Shown here piece after piece: positions 11,026 to 21,400 of a stretch of 64,000 nt of DNA. Source of the stretch: Oncomelania hupensis (Eukaryota; Mollusca; Gastropoda; Littorinimorpha; Pomatiopsidae); the NCBI GenBank assembly GCA_036898135.1, contig CM072516.1, positions 20,078,693-20,142,692 on the forward strand, read 5' to 3'. The notes under the pieces were generated by a model, which saw only the letters and a program-made list of their open reading frames with translations, did not search any database and had not been told where the DNA came from. The position numbers and the translations under genes were made by a program. How positions within the stretch are numbered: the first letter of the stretch is position 1; each line of letters opens with the position of its first letter.

Positions 11026-11464
11026 ACGCCATAGCCAAGGGTTCAACTGCTACAACAAGCGAGTCAACGTTACGAGAGGCAGTCATCGAGGGTAGCCGCC
11101 AACAAGTTGCGTCGAGAGGGGCCAACATACTGGGACTACATCACCGATAGATTCGGGCTGACTGCAAGGGCGTGTAGTCGCCGAAGAGTTGCTTCGTGAG
11201 CGAACAACAGATCGGGACTACGTGGCTGCCGCAGGACTACGTCGAGGGACAGTCTCGTAGCTACATCGCCAGTGTTACAGAGAGCGGCGAGCGGACGTCG
11301 CGTCTACTTCAGCACAGGAGCGTATACATCAACACCAGCGCGGTGCAGCGTCGCATACGACGAGGACAGCGGGGCCTGCGTCAGCGAAAGCGACTAGTGG
11401 CAAGCATCAGCGCTACTGCAGAAAGCGTGCTGTTCTAGAACAGTCTAGAAAGGTACAGCACAGT

Positions 11465-11526
11465 CAAGAACTTTCCAGAAAAGAACTTTCCAGAAAAGAA
11501 CTTTCTAGAAAAGAACTTTCCAGAAG
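11465..11526 (+). promoter_or_regulatory. Heat-shock-element-like array of copy 2
   Basis: About four 15-bp units of the AGAAC-TTTCC-AGAAA type immediately upstream of the gag ATG, one with TTCTAGAA. Shorter than in copy 1. Confidence 0.4.
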
Positions 11527-11533
11527 CATCAAG

Positions 11534-13249
11534 ATGGCTGACTTCTGGCAGAGAGGGATTGAATTGAATCTAAAAGGCAGGCAGCTGACGGAGTACGTCA
11601 AATCCCAGGAGAGAATACAAGAACGAAAATTAGAAGAGCAGCGTCGCCGCGAAGAAAGAGAATTGGAAGAGAAGCGTCTAGAAAAAGAACTAGAACTAGA
11701 ACAGAAGCGTCTAGAAATTGAACAGCAGCGGCAAGAAAAAGAAAGAGAGTTCGAGCTGAAGCGTCTTGAAGGTGAGCGTCAGTACCAGCTAGAGTTGGGG
11801 CGTATCCAAAACAATCAGCATGCGCCACAAGTTATCAGTGACAACAAAGCTCCAAAATTGCCAGCGTTTGTCGACGGGAAGGACCAGATCGACAGTTATT
11901 TGGCGAGATTTGAAAGGTTTGCCAAAAGCTCTAACTGGCAACCTCAAGACTGGGCGATTCGACTAAGTGCACTTCTGACGGGGCAAGCACTCGACGTCTA
12001 CACCAGATTGTCGGACGATGACGCTAAAGACTACGACGTCTTGAAAGAGGCCCTATTGCAGTGCTACAACTTTACAGAGAAGGGCTACCGTAAACGCTTC
12101 CGTGAATGCCGGCCTAAGTCAGACGAGACGCCAAAGCAGTTTGTGGAGCGCCTGTCGTCATATCTACACAAGTGGGTGGAGTTATCAGGCGAAAGGAAGT
12201 CTTACGACAGTCTCCATGACCTGATCGTGAAGGAACAATTTCTCAATGCCTGTCACAAGGACCTAGCGACCCACTTAGAAGAACAAAAGCTGCAGACGCT
12301 TAAAGATGTGACTGAGGCTGCTGAAAGATATCTCATCGCTCATGGGAAGACCCTGGGGCCACCCAGCGCGACGAAACATTTTCAGAAGACTGGAAACCAT
12401 GTGAACCAGATCCAGGGGAGCCAGACGAACCAGAAACAGACGGACTCCACGCCTCCTCCCAGGGAAGGGCATTCAAGAGGCTGTTTCACCTGCAACGCTA
12501 CAGACCACAGAGCGGCTAACTGTCCTCAAAACAAAAGTAGCGGACAGCGGAGCAGTATGTACAATGCAGCGGCGGGCAACCGGCAGAGGCGGTTCTCCAA
12601 TCAACGGCAAACCAGTAGATCTGACCATCAAGTGTGCGGCGGGAGCGTCATTCTTCCGAGCGAGACCGAGCGCACAGCTACTCCTGCCGACGTGCAAGAG
12701 TGCATGACCGATGGCCAACTTCTCCTTGCCAACGGAAAATCCATCCCCGTCGTCGCCAGCGCAGCCGTGACCGTCCAGAACATGCCAGTTTCCAAGGGAC
12801 GCGTCGGAAATCATGAAGTGACTGTCTTAAGAGATTCTGGCTGCAGTGGGGTCATCGTCAGAGAAGATTTAATCGCCAAAGAACAGTTCACTGGCGATTC
12901 TAAATGGACACTTATGGCCGACAGCAAATGTGTGAGAGCGCCAGTTGCAAAGATTGAAGTCAGCACTCCTTTCTACATAGGCGAAGTCGAAGCGGTTTGC
13001 CTGAAGAAGCCGCTGTATGATTTGATGACGGCGCGAGACGACCCGACGACCCCGATCCAGAGTGGAGTCCTGCCTCAACCCAACGCGTCGAAGTTGTGGA
13101 GGAGGATCCATTGCCATTTCCCGATGGAGACCTTTCAGAGCTGCTACGGGACAATGTTGCTACTCCGGCTCAGCCCTGCCGACCAGAGATCGTCGGTGCT
13201 GTTACTACCAGGGCCCAGGCCAAGAGAGACAAGACGTCTACGCCACTGA
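11534..13249 (+). CDS. gag: Gag-nucleocapsid-protease of copy 2, frameshifted at its end
   Basis: 571 codons from the ATG shared with the other copies. Charged coiled coil (about residues 25-90), capsid with SCAN-like segment (YRKRFRECR, QFVERLSSYLHKW, LIVKEQFLNA), zinc knuckle CFTCNATDHRAANC and protease with RDSGCSG. Gag is continuous here, unlike copy 1. After LYDLM a net 13-bp deletion (near 13027) relative to copies 1 and 3 shifts the frame, so the last ~70 residues are out of register and the integrase continues in another frame (13096-14307). Confidence 0.87.
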   Translation: MADFWQRGIELNLKGRQLTEYVKSQERIQERKLEEQRRREERELEEKRLEKELELEQKRLEIEQQRQEKEREFELKRLEGERQYQLELGRIQNNQHAPQVISDNKAPKLPAFVDGKDQIDSYLARFERFAKSSNWQPQDWAIRLSALLTGQALDVYTRLSDDDAKDYDVLKEALLQCYNFTEKGYRKRFRECRPKSDETPKQFVERLSSYLHKWVELSGERKSYDSLHDLIVKEQFLNACHKDLATHLEEQKLQTLKDVTEAAERYLIAHGKTLGPPSATKHFQKTGNHVNQIQGSQTNQKQTDSTPPPREGHSRGCFTCNATDHRAANCPQNKSSGQRSSMYNAAAGNRQRRFSNQRQTSRSDHQVCGGSVILPSETERTATPADVQECMTDGQLLLANGKSIPVVASAAVTVQNMPVSKGRVGNHEVTVLRDSGCSGVIVREDLIAKEQFTGDSKWTLMADSKCVRAPVAKIEVSTPFYIGEVEAVCLKKPLYDLMTARDDPTTPIQSGVLPQPNASKLWRRIHCHFPMETFQSCYGTMLLLRLSPADQRSSVLLLPGPRPRETRRLRH

Positions 13250-14307
13250 AGGTCGCCGACAGCTCCAAAGCCGCCATCGTGGACAGAGATAAGCTGAACC
13301 AGCTCCAGGAAGCTGATAGCACTTTAAACAAGTACAGGAACCGCCAAGACCACGTGACCAAAGGCAGTGGTACGGTCTATTTTGAAGTGAAGGCCAAGAT
13401 CCTGTATCGAATCTTCCAGCACCCGAGGGTCAACGGAGGGAAACCACTACGTCAAGTATTGGTACCGTTACCCCTAAGGCGCCAGGTGATGGAAGTAGCG
13501 CATGACTCAATTATTGGAGGTCACCTGGGTATCAAGAAGACGTCGGATAGAATCCAGGCGGTGTTCTACTGGCCAGGACTTCATGCGGACGTCAGCCGTT
13601 TCTGCCGATCATGTGACATTTGCCAGAAGACCATACCTCGAGGAAGGGTCCCGAAAGTGCCTATGCAGAGGATGCCTCTGATCGACCGACCTTTCAAGAG
13701 GATGGCCTTAGACTTAATCGGCGAAATAAGACCTCCGAGTGAAGAAGGTCATCGATGGGTACTGACTTTAGTGGACTATGCGACCCGGTACCCAGAAGCA
13801 GTGCCTCTGAAGAAGATTGACACTGAAACTGTTGCAGAGGCGCTGGTAAACATGTTCAGCAGACTTGGAGTGCCTGAAGAGATCCTGACAGACCTCGGGA
13901 CGCAGTTCGTCTCTGACTGCATGAAGGAGGTCAACAGACTGCTGAGCATCCGGCATTTGACTACGACACCCTACCATCCAATGTGCAACGGGCTTGTCGA
14001 AAAGTTCAATGCTACGTTGAAGTCCACCCTGAAGAAACTGTGCAGCGAGCAGCCCAGACAATGGCATCGCTATATCAACGCCTTACTTTTCGCCTACAGA
14101 GAAGTACCGCAGGAGTCCACCGGCTTCTCTCCGTTCGAGCTGCTGTACGGAAGAACCATCCGAGGGCCGATGCACATCCTAAAAGAACTGTGGACGAAAG
14201 AAGTAGAGACCCCAGAGGTAAAGTACAAAGCTGGAGCAGACTCTCGAGATAGCCAGAAAAAACCTGAAGAAGTCCCAAGACTGTGGAATGCACTACTACG
14301 ATCGTAG
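13096..14307 (+). pseudogene. Integrase of copy 2, C-terminally frameshifted
   Basis: A 403-codon frame with a linker, the HHCC finger (HDSIIGGH...SCDIC) and the integrase core with three catalytic acids in ALDLIG, TDLGTQF and LVEKFN. It integrates the cDNA copy in the nucleus. After ETPEVK a net deletion of about 29 bp relative to copies 1 and 3 shifts the frame, ending in unrelated residues; the GPY/F module continues in the next frame at 14288. Its start also depends on a frameshift, so this integrase probably cannot be made whole. Position upstream of RT is the unusual point. Confidence 0.88.
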
Positions 14308-16003
14308 GGCCGTGAGCAGGAAGTTCAAACCTGGCAACAAAGTGCTGGTGCTGCTACCTACCGACCACAATAAGTTGCTGATGCAGTGGAAAGGCCCGTA
14401 CGAAGTGGAGACCGTGATGGGGATCAACGACTATAAAGTGAAGGTCGGCCAGCATTCCAAGATATACCACGCCAACCTCCTTAAGCTGTACGTGGAAAGG
14501 CCATCAGAGACTGTGCATGCAGCAACAGCAGCTGAGATCGATAACAGCTTTGACAGCGAGGAACTGTTGGAACTTGGAGACTTCCACAGCAAAGAAGGCA
14601 TCGATGATGTTAAGCTAGGACCACGCTTGACAGAAGGTGAAAAGATGGAGCTCAAGGACCTTATGGGGGAGTTTCCCCATAGCTTCAGTGATGTCCCAGG
14701 CTCTACGACTTTGGTCGAACATGAAGTCCACCTCACTTCAAATATCCCTGTTCGATCCAAACCATTCCCTATCCCTTTCAAGGCCCGTGAATCCTTGAAG
14801 AAAGATATCGATGAGATGCTGAAGATGGGCATCATCAGGGAGTCCAGTTCCCCCTACGCGTCCCCTGTCGTGGTCGTGAAGAAGAAGGACGGGAGCAACC
14901 GAGTATGCATCGACTACAGGAAGGTTAATACGATCACAGTCTTCGACCCTGAGCCGATGCCTACCGCAGCAGACCTCTTCCGCCAACTATCGGGGAGTAA
15001 AATATTCTCAAAGATTGACCTCAGCAAGGGTTATTGGCAAGTCCCCGTGCATCAACAGGACATACCAAAGACTGCTTTCATAACTCCTGATGGGACGTAC
15101 GAGTGCCTAAGGATGCCCTTTGGCATGGTCAACAGCGGAGCTACCCTAAAGAGAGGAATGAGAAAGATGCTCAAAGGGATGGACAACGTCGTGTGTTACT
15201 GGGACGACCTGCTAGTCCACACCCGCACCTGGGAAGAGCATCTGCAGACCTTGAGGGAGCTGTTTCACCGTCTAACAGAAGCTAACCTGACCGTGAGACC
15301 CAGTAAGTGCATTCTGGGGACTGACAACGTAGACTTAATCGGCCATTCGCTGAAAGAAGGACAAAAGGGGCTTCTACTAGAAAACGTCACCAAGATTCTG
15401 AACGCTCCACGTCCCCAAACCAAGAAGCAGGTGCGATCTTTCCTGGGGTTGGCTGGATATTACAGGGAGTTTGTACCAAACTACTCCGCCATCACAGCAC
15501 CCTTGTCGGACCTGGTGCGGAAAGGCTGTCCAAACCAAGTGCAGTGGGGACCGTCTCAGGAGAAGGCATACCAGACTGTGCGCGACCTCCTTTCGAAGGA
15601 TCCGGTGCTACGACTGCCTGACACTTCCAAGGAATTCGTCTTAAGAACAGACGCAGCGGACGAAGGCATCGGCGCCATACTGATGCAGGAACACGAAGGG
15701 AAACTATTTTCGGTCAGTTACGCCAGCAAAAAGCTGTCCAGGGCTGAGAAAAATTACTCGACCATGGAGAAAGAGTGTCTTGCCATCATATGGGGAATCC
15801 GGAAGTTCGAACTGTACCTTCAAGGAGTGAAGTTCGTGCTACAGACTGATCACAAGCCGTTAACTTACTTGAACTCTGCCAAGTTTGTGAACAGTCGGAT
15901 CATGAGATGGGCTATGTACTTGCAGAACTTTAACATGCGAGTAGAATCTTTCAAAGGATCAGACAGTGTTGGTGCGGACTTCCTCAGCAGAGTGTGTGAG
16001 TAA
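14288..16003 (+). CDS. pol: Integrase GPY/F module, reverse transcriptase and RNase H of copy 2
   Basis: 571 codons. Residues about 10-65 are the GPY/F end of the integrase (MQWKGPYEV, YHANLLKLY). RT follows: KKKDGSNRVCIDYRK at about 198-212, KIDLSKGYWQ with catalytic Asp 243, LRMPFGM at 274-280, and YWDD at 304-307 in place of the common YVDD. Then RNase H with RTDA (Asp 455), EKEC (Glu 496), TDHKPL (Asp 521) and a final GADFLSR. All expected catalytic residues are visible. The first residues lie just after a frameshift, so the true protein was part of a longer polyprotein. This enzyme is the natural candidate for mobilising copies 1 and 3. Confidence 0.92.
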   Translation: MHYYDRRAVSRKFKPGNKVLVLLPTDHNKLLMQWKGPYEVETVMGINDYKVKVGQHSKIYHANLLKLYVERPSETVHAATAAEIDNSFDSEELLELGDFHSKEGIDDVKLGPRLTEGEKMELKDLMGEFPHSFSDVPGSTTLVEHEVHLTSNIPVRSKPFPIPFKARESLKKDIDEMLKMGIIRESSSPYASPVVVVKKKDGSNRVCIDYRKVNTITVFDPEPMPTAADLFRQLSGSKIFSKIDLSKGYWQVPVHQQDIPKTAFITPDGTYECLRMPFGMVNSGATLKRGMRKMLKGMDNVVCYWDDLLVHTRTWEEHLQTLRELFHRLTEANLTVRPSKCILGTDNVDLIGHSLKEGQKGLLLENVTKILNAPRPQTKKQVRSFLGLAGYYREFVPNYSAITAPLSDLVRKGCPNQVQWGPSQEKAYQTVRDLLSKDPVLRLPDTSKEFVLRTDAADEGIGAILMQEHEGKLFSVSYASKKLSRAEKNYSTMEKECLAIIWGIRKFELYLQGVKFVLQTDHKPLTYLNSAKFVNSRIMRWAMYLQNFNMRVESFKGSDSVGADFLSRVCE

Positions 16004-16211
16004 AAAACATTGACTGTGTAGATAAACTGTGAACATTGACAGTATCCAGAAAGACTTGCAGATGAGAAACATTGACTCTGTGTGAATAAGCTGTGAATAT
16101 TGACAGTGTTCAGACAGACTGAAATAAGTTTTAATTCTGTACTTTGTTTGTGCATTACGTTTCAACGTTGTTGAAAGAAATTAGGTAAATTTCTTCTTGA
16201 GTGGGGGGTTA

Positions 16212-16822
16212 TGTTACGTTGAAACGCAAACGATATCATGTCTGAAGCGCGCACGATAGATCTAATCGTTTCGTTTTGCAAAGTATTCAATAATGGAGTT
16301 TATTTACCTTTGATTTGAGTTTGCATTGTTGTTAGGAGAGGCTTTGTATAACGTTGATAATTTTCGTTAGTCGATATTATTGGAGAATTCTCTGGATTTT
16401 AGTGTTTACTATCGATGGAAACTTCCCGATATATCGAAGTATGGCGGAAGGAGAAGAAATATGTATGTCGTAAGTCAGTGATGACGATCTTTAATTTGAT
16501 TGGTAGTAGTGCGTCATTTCTACTGTGTTCGAAATTGTTCGGGAAGAGAGAGAGGTTATAAAATTATGTGCCGCGCTGTTTTGATAGTTGTTGTTGATAG
16601 TGAGTTGGAAAGTAAATTTGAGAGTGGAAAGGCGATTGTATGCAGTTGTTGATGTGTGCTGAATAAAAGTGGAAAACTTCATACGTCGACTTTGTGACTT
16701 GTATGCTGTTTGAAAGGGTTGCGTGGATAAACGAATCTGAGTTACACCTTATCAGGACTTCAGCATCGGGGCTGAATCATATACTGATAAAGAAAAACAC
16801 CATCATCAAACGGAGTGTAACA
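16212..16822 (+). repeat. 3' LTR of copy 2
   Basis: 611 bp, preceded by the same GAGTGGGGGGTTA tract (16199-16211) as copy 1. Differs from its 5' partner by about ten substitutions and small gaps. Confidence 0.93.
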
Positions 16823-17574
16823 CAAACACACGTTTACCAGCTAATAAAATACCGATCAAGCGTGCACACAACACAACAACACACGCAAACAACAAATAGT
16901 AAAAATAAACAAGTAGGTGCCAGTGGATTATCACGTGACGTCAGTTACAGCATTATGAATTTGACATTATGAGGAATTTAAAGCAAGAGCAGCCTCTGGA
17001 AAAAAAGAATATCTAAAACGGTTTGTTCTGGTTTTGAGGGCTCTGAAGCGCCTGCCGGACGGGAGGAGCTCGAACAGATGGCCGGCTGGGTGTGAGGGGT
17101 CAGCTGTGATGTTTCTAGCTCTACGGACCAAGTGCGTGTTGTAGATCGAGGCGACAGATGGAAGTTTGCACCCGATAACTCTGGACGCGTGTTTGACGAT
17201 GCGCTCAAGCTGCACTTTCTCCTCATCAGTGGCACCACCAAACCAGGTAGTGATGCGAAAGCAGAGGATGCTTTCGATCACTGCGCAATAGAACTGTGTC
17301 AGGACTTTTGCAGGCAACCTGAACTTCTTGAGTTGCCTCAAAAAGTGCAGGCGCTGTTGGCACTTTTTGATGATGGGGGTGGTGTTGTTTCCCCATGACA
17401 AGTCGTTCGAAATGACTGTGCCTAAAAATGTGAACTCTTCGACTTGTTCAACACTTTCACCGTTGATCACAATTGGTGAAAGTGGATCTTTAATTCTCCG
17501 AAAATCGACAATCATTTCTTTTGTTTTTGAAACGTTGAGCTCGAGGTTGTTCTCTGAGCACCAGTCAACCAACC
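16823..17574 (-). pseudogene. L2-like LINE reverse transcriptase C-terminus and 3' UTR
   Basis: On the minus strand from 17572 to 16967 a 201-codon frame covers the end of a LINE RT: DWCSENNLELNVSKTKEM, FTFLGTVIS, LHFLRQLKKF and LFELLPSGRRFRALK, ending LALNSS. It continues directly the RT part at 23196-23660, interrupted by copy 3, which inserted between ERL and VDW and duplicated CAACC. The 3' UTR runs to 16823 and resumes at 10381 across copy 2. It resembles the longer LINE at 30315-32930 (CR1/L2 superfamily). Confidence 0.85.
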
Positions 17575-18220
17575 TGTTACACTCAGTTTGATGTTGGTGT
17601 TTTTCTTTATCAGTATCCGATTCAGCCCCAATGCTGAATTCCTGATAAGGTGTAACTCAGATTCGTTTATTCACGCAGCCTGCTCAAGCAGCATACAAGT
17701 CACAAAGTCGACGTATGAAGTTTTCCACTTTTATTCAGCATACATCAACAACTGCATACAATCGCTCAATCGCCTTTCCACTCTCAAGTTTACCTTTCAA
17801 CTAACAACAACTTCAACTATCAACAACAATCTCTCTTATTTTTGAAACAGCGCGGCACTTAAATAGTCTCTTGATACTCCCGAATAACCTGGATCAATCT
17901 CGTTTGACGCAATTTAACCAATCGCTTCTAACTTCGTCATTACTGTCTTACGTCATACATAATTATTTCCCGTCCCAGAATATTCGCCATTATCTACGTC
18001 CATCAAGAAACTTCGATCGATAATAAACAAGGGGATCCAGAGAATTCTACCATGATATCGACTAACGAAAATTATCAACGTTATACAAAGCCTCTCCTAA
18101 CAACAATGCAAACTCAAATCAAAGGTAAATAAACTCCATTATTGAATACTTTGCAAAACTAAACGATTAGATCTATCGTGCGCGCTTCCGACGTACTACC
18201 ATTCGCGTTTCAACGTAACA
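17575..18220 (-). repeat. 3' LTR of copy 3
   Basis: 646 bp; in plus coordinates it starts TGTTACACTC and ends CAACGTAACA. The polypurine tract lies next to it at 18221-18233 on the minus strand. Confidence 0.93.
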
Positions 18221-18233
18221 TAACCCCCCACTC
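18221..18233 (-). other. Polypurine tract of copy 3
   Basis: Minus strand reads GAGTGGGGGGTTA directly before the 3' LTR, as in copies 1 and 2. Confidence 0.7.
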
Positions 18234-18480
18234 AAGAAGAAATTTACCCAATTTCTTTCAACAACGTTGAAACGTAATGCACAAACAAAGTTCAGAATTA
18301 AAACTTATTTCAGACTGTCTGAATACTGCCAATGTTCACAGTTCATTCACACGGAATCAAAGTTTCTCATCTGCAAGTCTTTTTGGATATTGTCAATGCT
18401 CACATTCCATCTACACAGTCAATGTTTTTCATCTTCAAATCTGTCTAGATATTACCGATGTTCTTAGTTCACCAACACAG

Positions 18481-21400
18481 TCAATGTTCTTCCATCCGCA
18501 AGGAAACGACGCCCTCGTCATTTGCGGTCGTCATCGGCCCAGGGTCAAAGACGACGATCACGTGGGCTTTCCTGGAGTCAGTGCATCCTCCGTCGTCTTT
18601 TTCTTCCGTCGGATGTCCGACGCAGTCGACGTTGTCAGCTCCCAGAATGCATTCGCTGGGTCTCACGGTCGGGTTGGCTTCTGCGGGACGGTGGAACAGC
18701 TCCCTCAAGGTCTGCAGATGCTCCTTCCAGGTCTGGGTGTGGACTTCATGTTCGACCAAAGTCGTAGAGCCTGGGACATCATTGAAGCTCTGGGGAAACT
18801 CGCCCATAAGGTCCTTGAGCTCCAACTTTTGACCTTCCGTCAAGCTCGGTCCTAGCTTAACATCATCGATGCCTTCTTTGCTGTGGAAGTCTCCCAGTTC
18901 CAACAGTTCTTCGCTGTCAAAGCTGTCGTCGGTCACAGCTGCTGTGGCTGCGTGCACAGTCTCTGATGGCCTTTCCACGTACAGCTTAAGGAGGTTGGCG
19001 TGGTATATCTTGGAATGCTGGCCGACCTTCACCTTGTAGTCGTTGATTCCCACCACGGTCTCCACTTCGTACGGGCCTTTCCACTGCATCAGCAACTTAT
19101 TATGATCAGTAGGTAGCAGCACCAGCACTTTGTTGCCAGGTTTAAACTTCCTGTTCACAGCCCTATGGTCATAGTAGTGCTTTCCACAGTCCTGGGACTT
19201 CTTCAGGTTTTCTCTGGCTATCTCGAGAGTCTGCTCCAGCTTCTCCCGTAGCTCAAACACGTACTGGTAACTGTTCTTCACCTCTGGGGTGTCTACTTCT
19301 TTCGTCCACAGTTCTTTTAGGATGTGCATCGGCCCTCGGATGGTTCTTCCGTACAGCAGCTCGAACGGAGAAAAGCCGGTGGACTCCTGCGGTACTTCTC
19401 TGTAGGCGAAAAGTAAGGCGTTGATATAGCGATGCCATTGTCTGGGCTGCTCGCTGCACAGTTTCTTCAGGGTGGACTTCAGCGTAGCATTGAACTTTTC
19501 GACAAGCCCGTTGCACATTGGATGGTAGGGTGTCGTAGTTAAGTGCCGGATGCTCAGCAGTCTGTTGACCTCCTTCATGCAGTCAGAGACGAACTGCGTC
19601 CCGAGGTCTGTCAGGATCTCTTCAGGCACTCCAAGTCTACTGAACATGTCCACCAGTGCCTCCGCTACAGTTTCAGTGTCAATCTTCTTCAAAGGCACTG
19701 CTTCTGGGTACCGAGTCGCATAGTCCACTAAAGTCAGTACCCATCGATGACCTTCTTCACTCGGAGGTCTTATTTCGCCGATTAAGTCTAAGGCCACCCT
19801 CTTGAAAGGTCGGTCGATTAAAGGCATCCTCTGCATAGGTACTTTCGGGACCCTTCCTCGAGGTATGGTCTTCTGGCAAATGTCACATGATCGGCAGAAA
19901 CGGCTAACGTCCGCATGAAGTCCTGGCCAGTAGAACACCGCCTGGATTCTATCCGACGTCTTCTTGATACCTAGGTGACCTCCCATGATTGAGTCATGTG
20001 CTACTTCCATCACTTGGCGCCTTAGGGGTAACGGTACCAATACTTGACGTAATGGTTTCCCTCCGTTGACCCTCGGGTGCTGGAAGATTCGATACAGGAT
20101 CTTGGCCTTCACCTCAAAGTAGTCCGTACCACTGCCTTTGGTCACGTGGTCTTGGCGGTTCCTGTACTTGTTTAAAGTGCTATCAGCTTCCTGGAGCTGG
20201 ATCAGCTTATCTCTGTCCACGATGGCAGCTTTGGAGTTGTCGGCGACCTTCAGTGGCGTAGACATCTTGTCTCTCTTGGCCTGGGCCCTGGTAGTAACAG
20301 CACTGACGATCTCTGGTCGGCAGGGCTGAGCCGGAGTAACCACATTGTCCCGTAGCAGCTCTGTAAGGTCTCCATCGGGAAACGGCAATGGATCCTCCTC
20401 CACAACTTCGACGCGTTGGGTTGAGGCAGGACTCCACTCTGGATCGGGGTCGTCGGGTCGTCTCGCGCCGTCGATATTCCCGATCATCAAATCATACAGC
20501 GGCTTCTTCAGGCAAACCGCTTCGACTTCGCCTATGTAGAAAGGGGTGTTGACATGAATCTTCGCAACTGGCGCTTTCAAACATTTGCTGTCGGCCATAA
20601 GTGTCCATTTTGAATCGCCAGTGAACTGTTCTTTAGCGATTAGGTCTTCTCTGACGATGACCCCACTACAGCCAGAGTCTCTTAAGACAGTCACTTCATG
20701 ATTTCCGACGCGTCCCTTTGAAACAGGCATGTTCTGGACGGTCACAGCTGCGCTGGCGACGACGGGGATGGATTTTCCGTTGGCAAGGAGAAGTTGGCCA
20801 TCGGTCATGCACTCTTGCACGTCCGCAGGGGTGGCTGGGCGCTCGGTCTCACTCGGACTAATGACGCTCCCGCCGCACACCTGATGGTCAGATCTACTGG
20901 TTTGCCGTTGATTGTAAAACCGCCTCTGCCGGTTGCGCGCCGCTGCGTTGTCCGTACTGCTCCGCTGTCCGCTACTTTTGTTTTGAGGACAATTAGCCGC
21001 CCTGTGGTCTGTAGCGTTGCAGGTGAAACAGCCTCTTGAATGCCCTTCCCTGGGAGGAGGCGTGGAGTCCGTCTGTTTCTGGCTCGTCTGGCTCCCTTGG
21101 ATCTGGTTCCCATGGTTTCCAGTCTTCTGAAAATGTTTCGTCGCGCTGGGTGGCCCCAGGGTCTTCCCATGAGCGATGAAATATCTTTCAGCAGCCTCAG
21201 TCACATCTTTAAGCGTCTGCAGCTTTTGTTCTTCTAAGTGGGTCGCTAGGTCCTTGTGACAGGCATTAAAAAATTGTTTCTTCACGATCAGGTCATGGAG
21301 ACTGTCGTAAGACTTCCTTTCGCCTGATAACTCCACCCACTTGTGTAGATATGACGACAGGCGCTCCACAAACTGCTTTGGCGTCTCGTCTGACTTAGGC

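Larger units (their letters stand above)
10382..16822 (+). mobile_element. Gmr1-like Ty3/gypsy retrotransposon, family 1 copy 2 (with RT-RNase H)
   Basis: A 6441-bp element with LTRs at 10382-11002 and 16212-16822 and the 5-bp duplication CAAAC (10377-10381 and 16823-16827). It is the only family 1 copy here with a full reverse transcriptase and RNase H, and shows the order gag-PR-INT-RT-RH directly. LTRs differ by about ten substitutions plus a few small gaps by eye. The integrase region is frameshifted twice by small deletions, so it is not autonomous. No envelope-like frame lies between RNase H and the 3' LTR. Confidence 0.93.

Noticed and set aside
16004..16211. Envelope gene between RNase H and the 3' LTR (also 57181-57258)
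   Set aside because: Only about 80-210 bp remain and no membrane-protein frame is present, so these are not retrovirus-like elements.
18522..18767. Overlapping frames on the opposite strand of gag-pol in all copies
   Set aside because: Shadow frames; the real frame has domains and the shadows match nothing.
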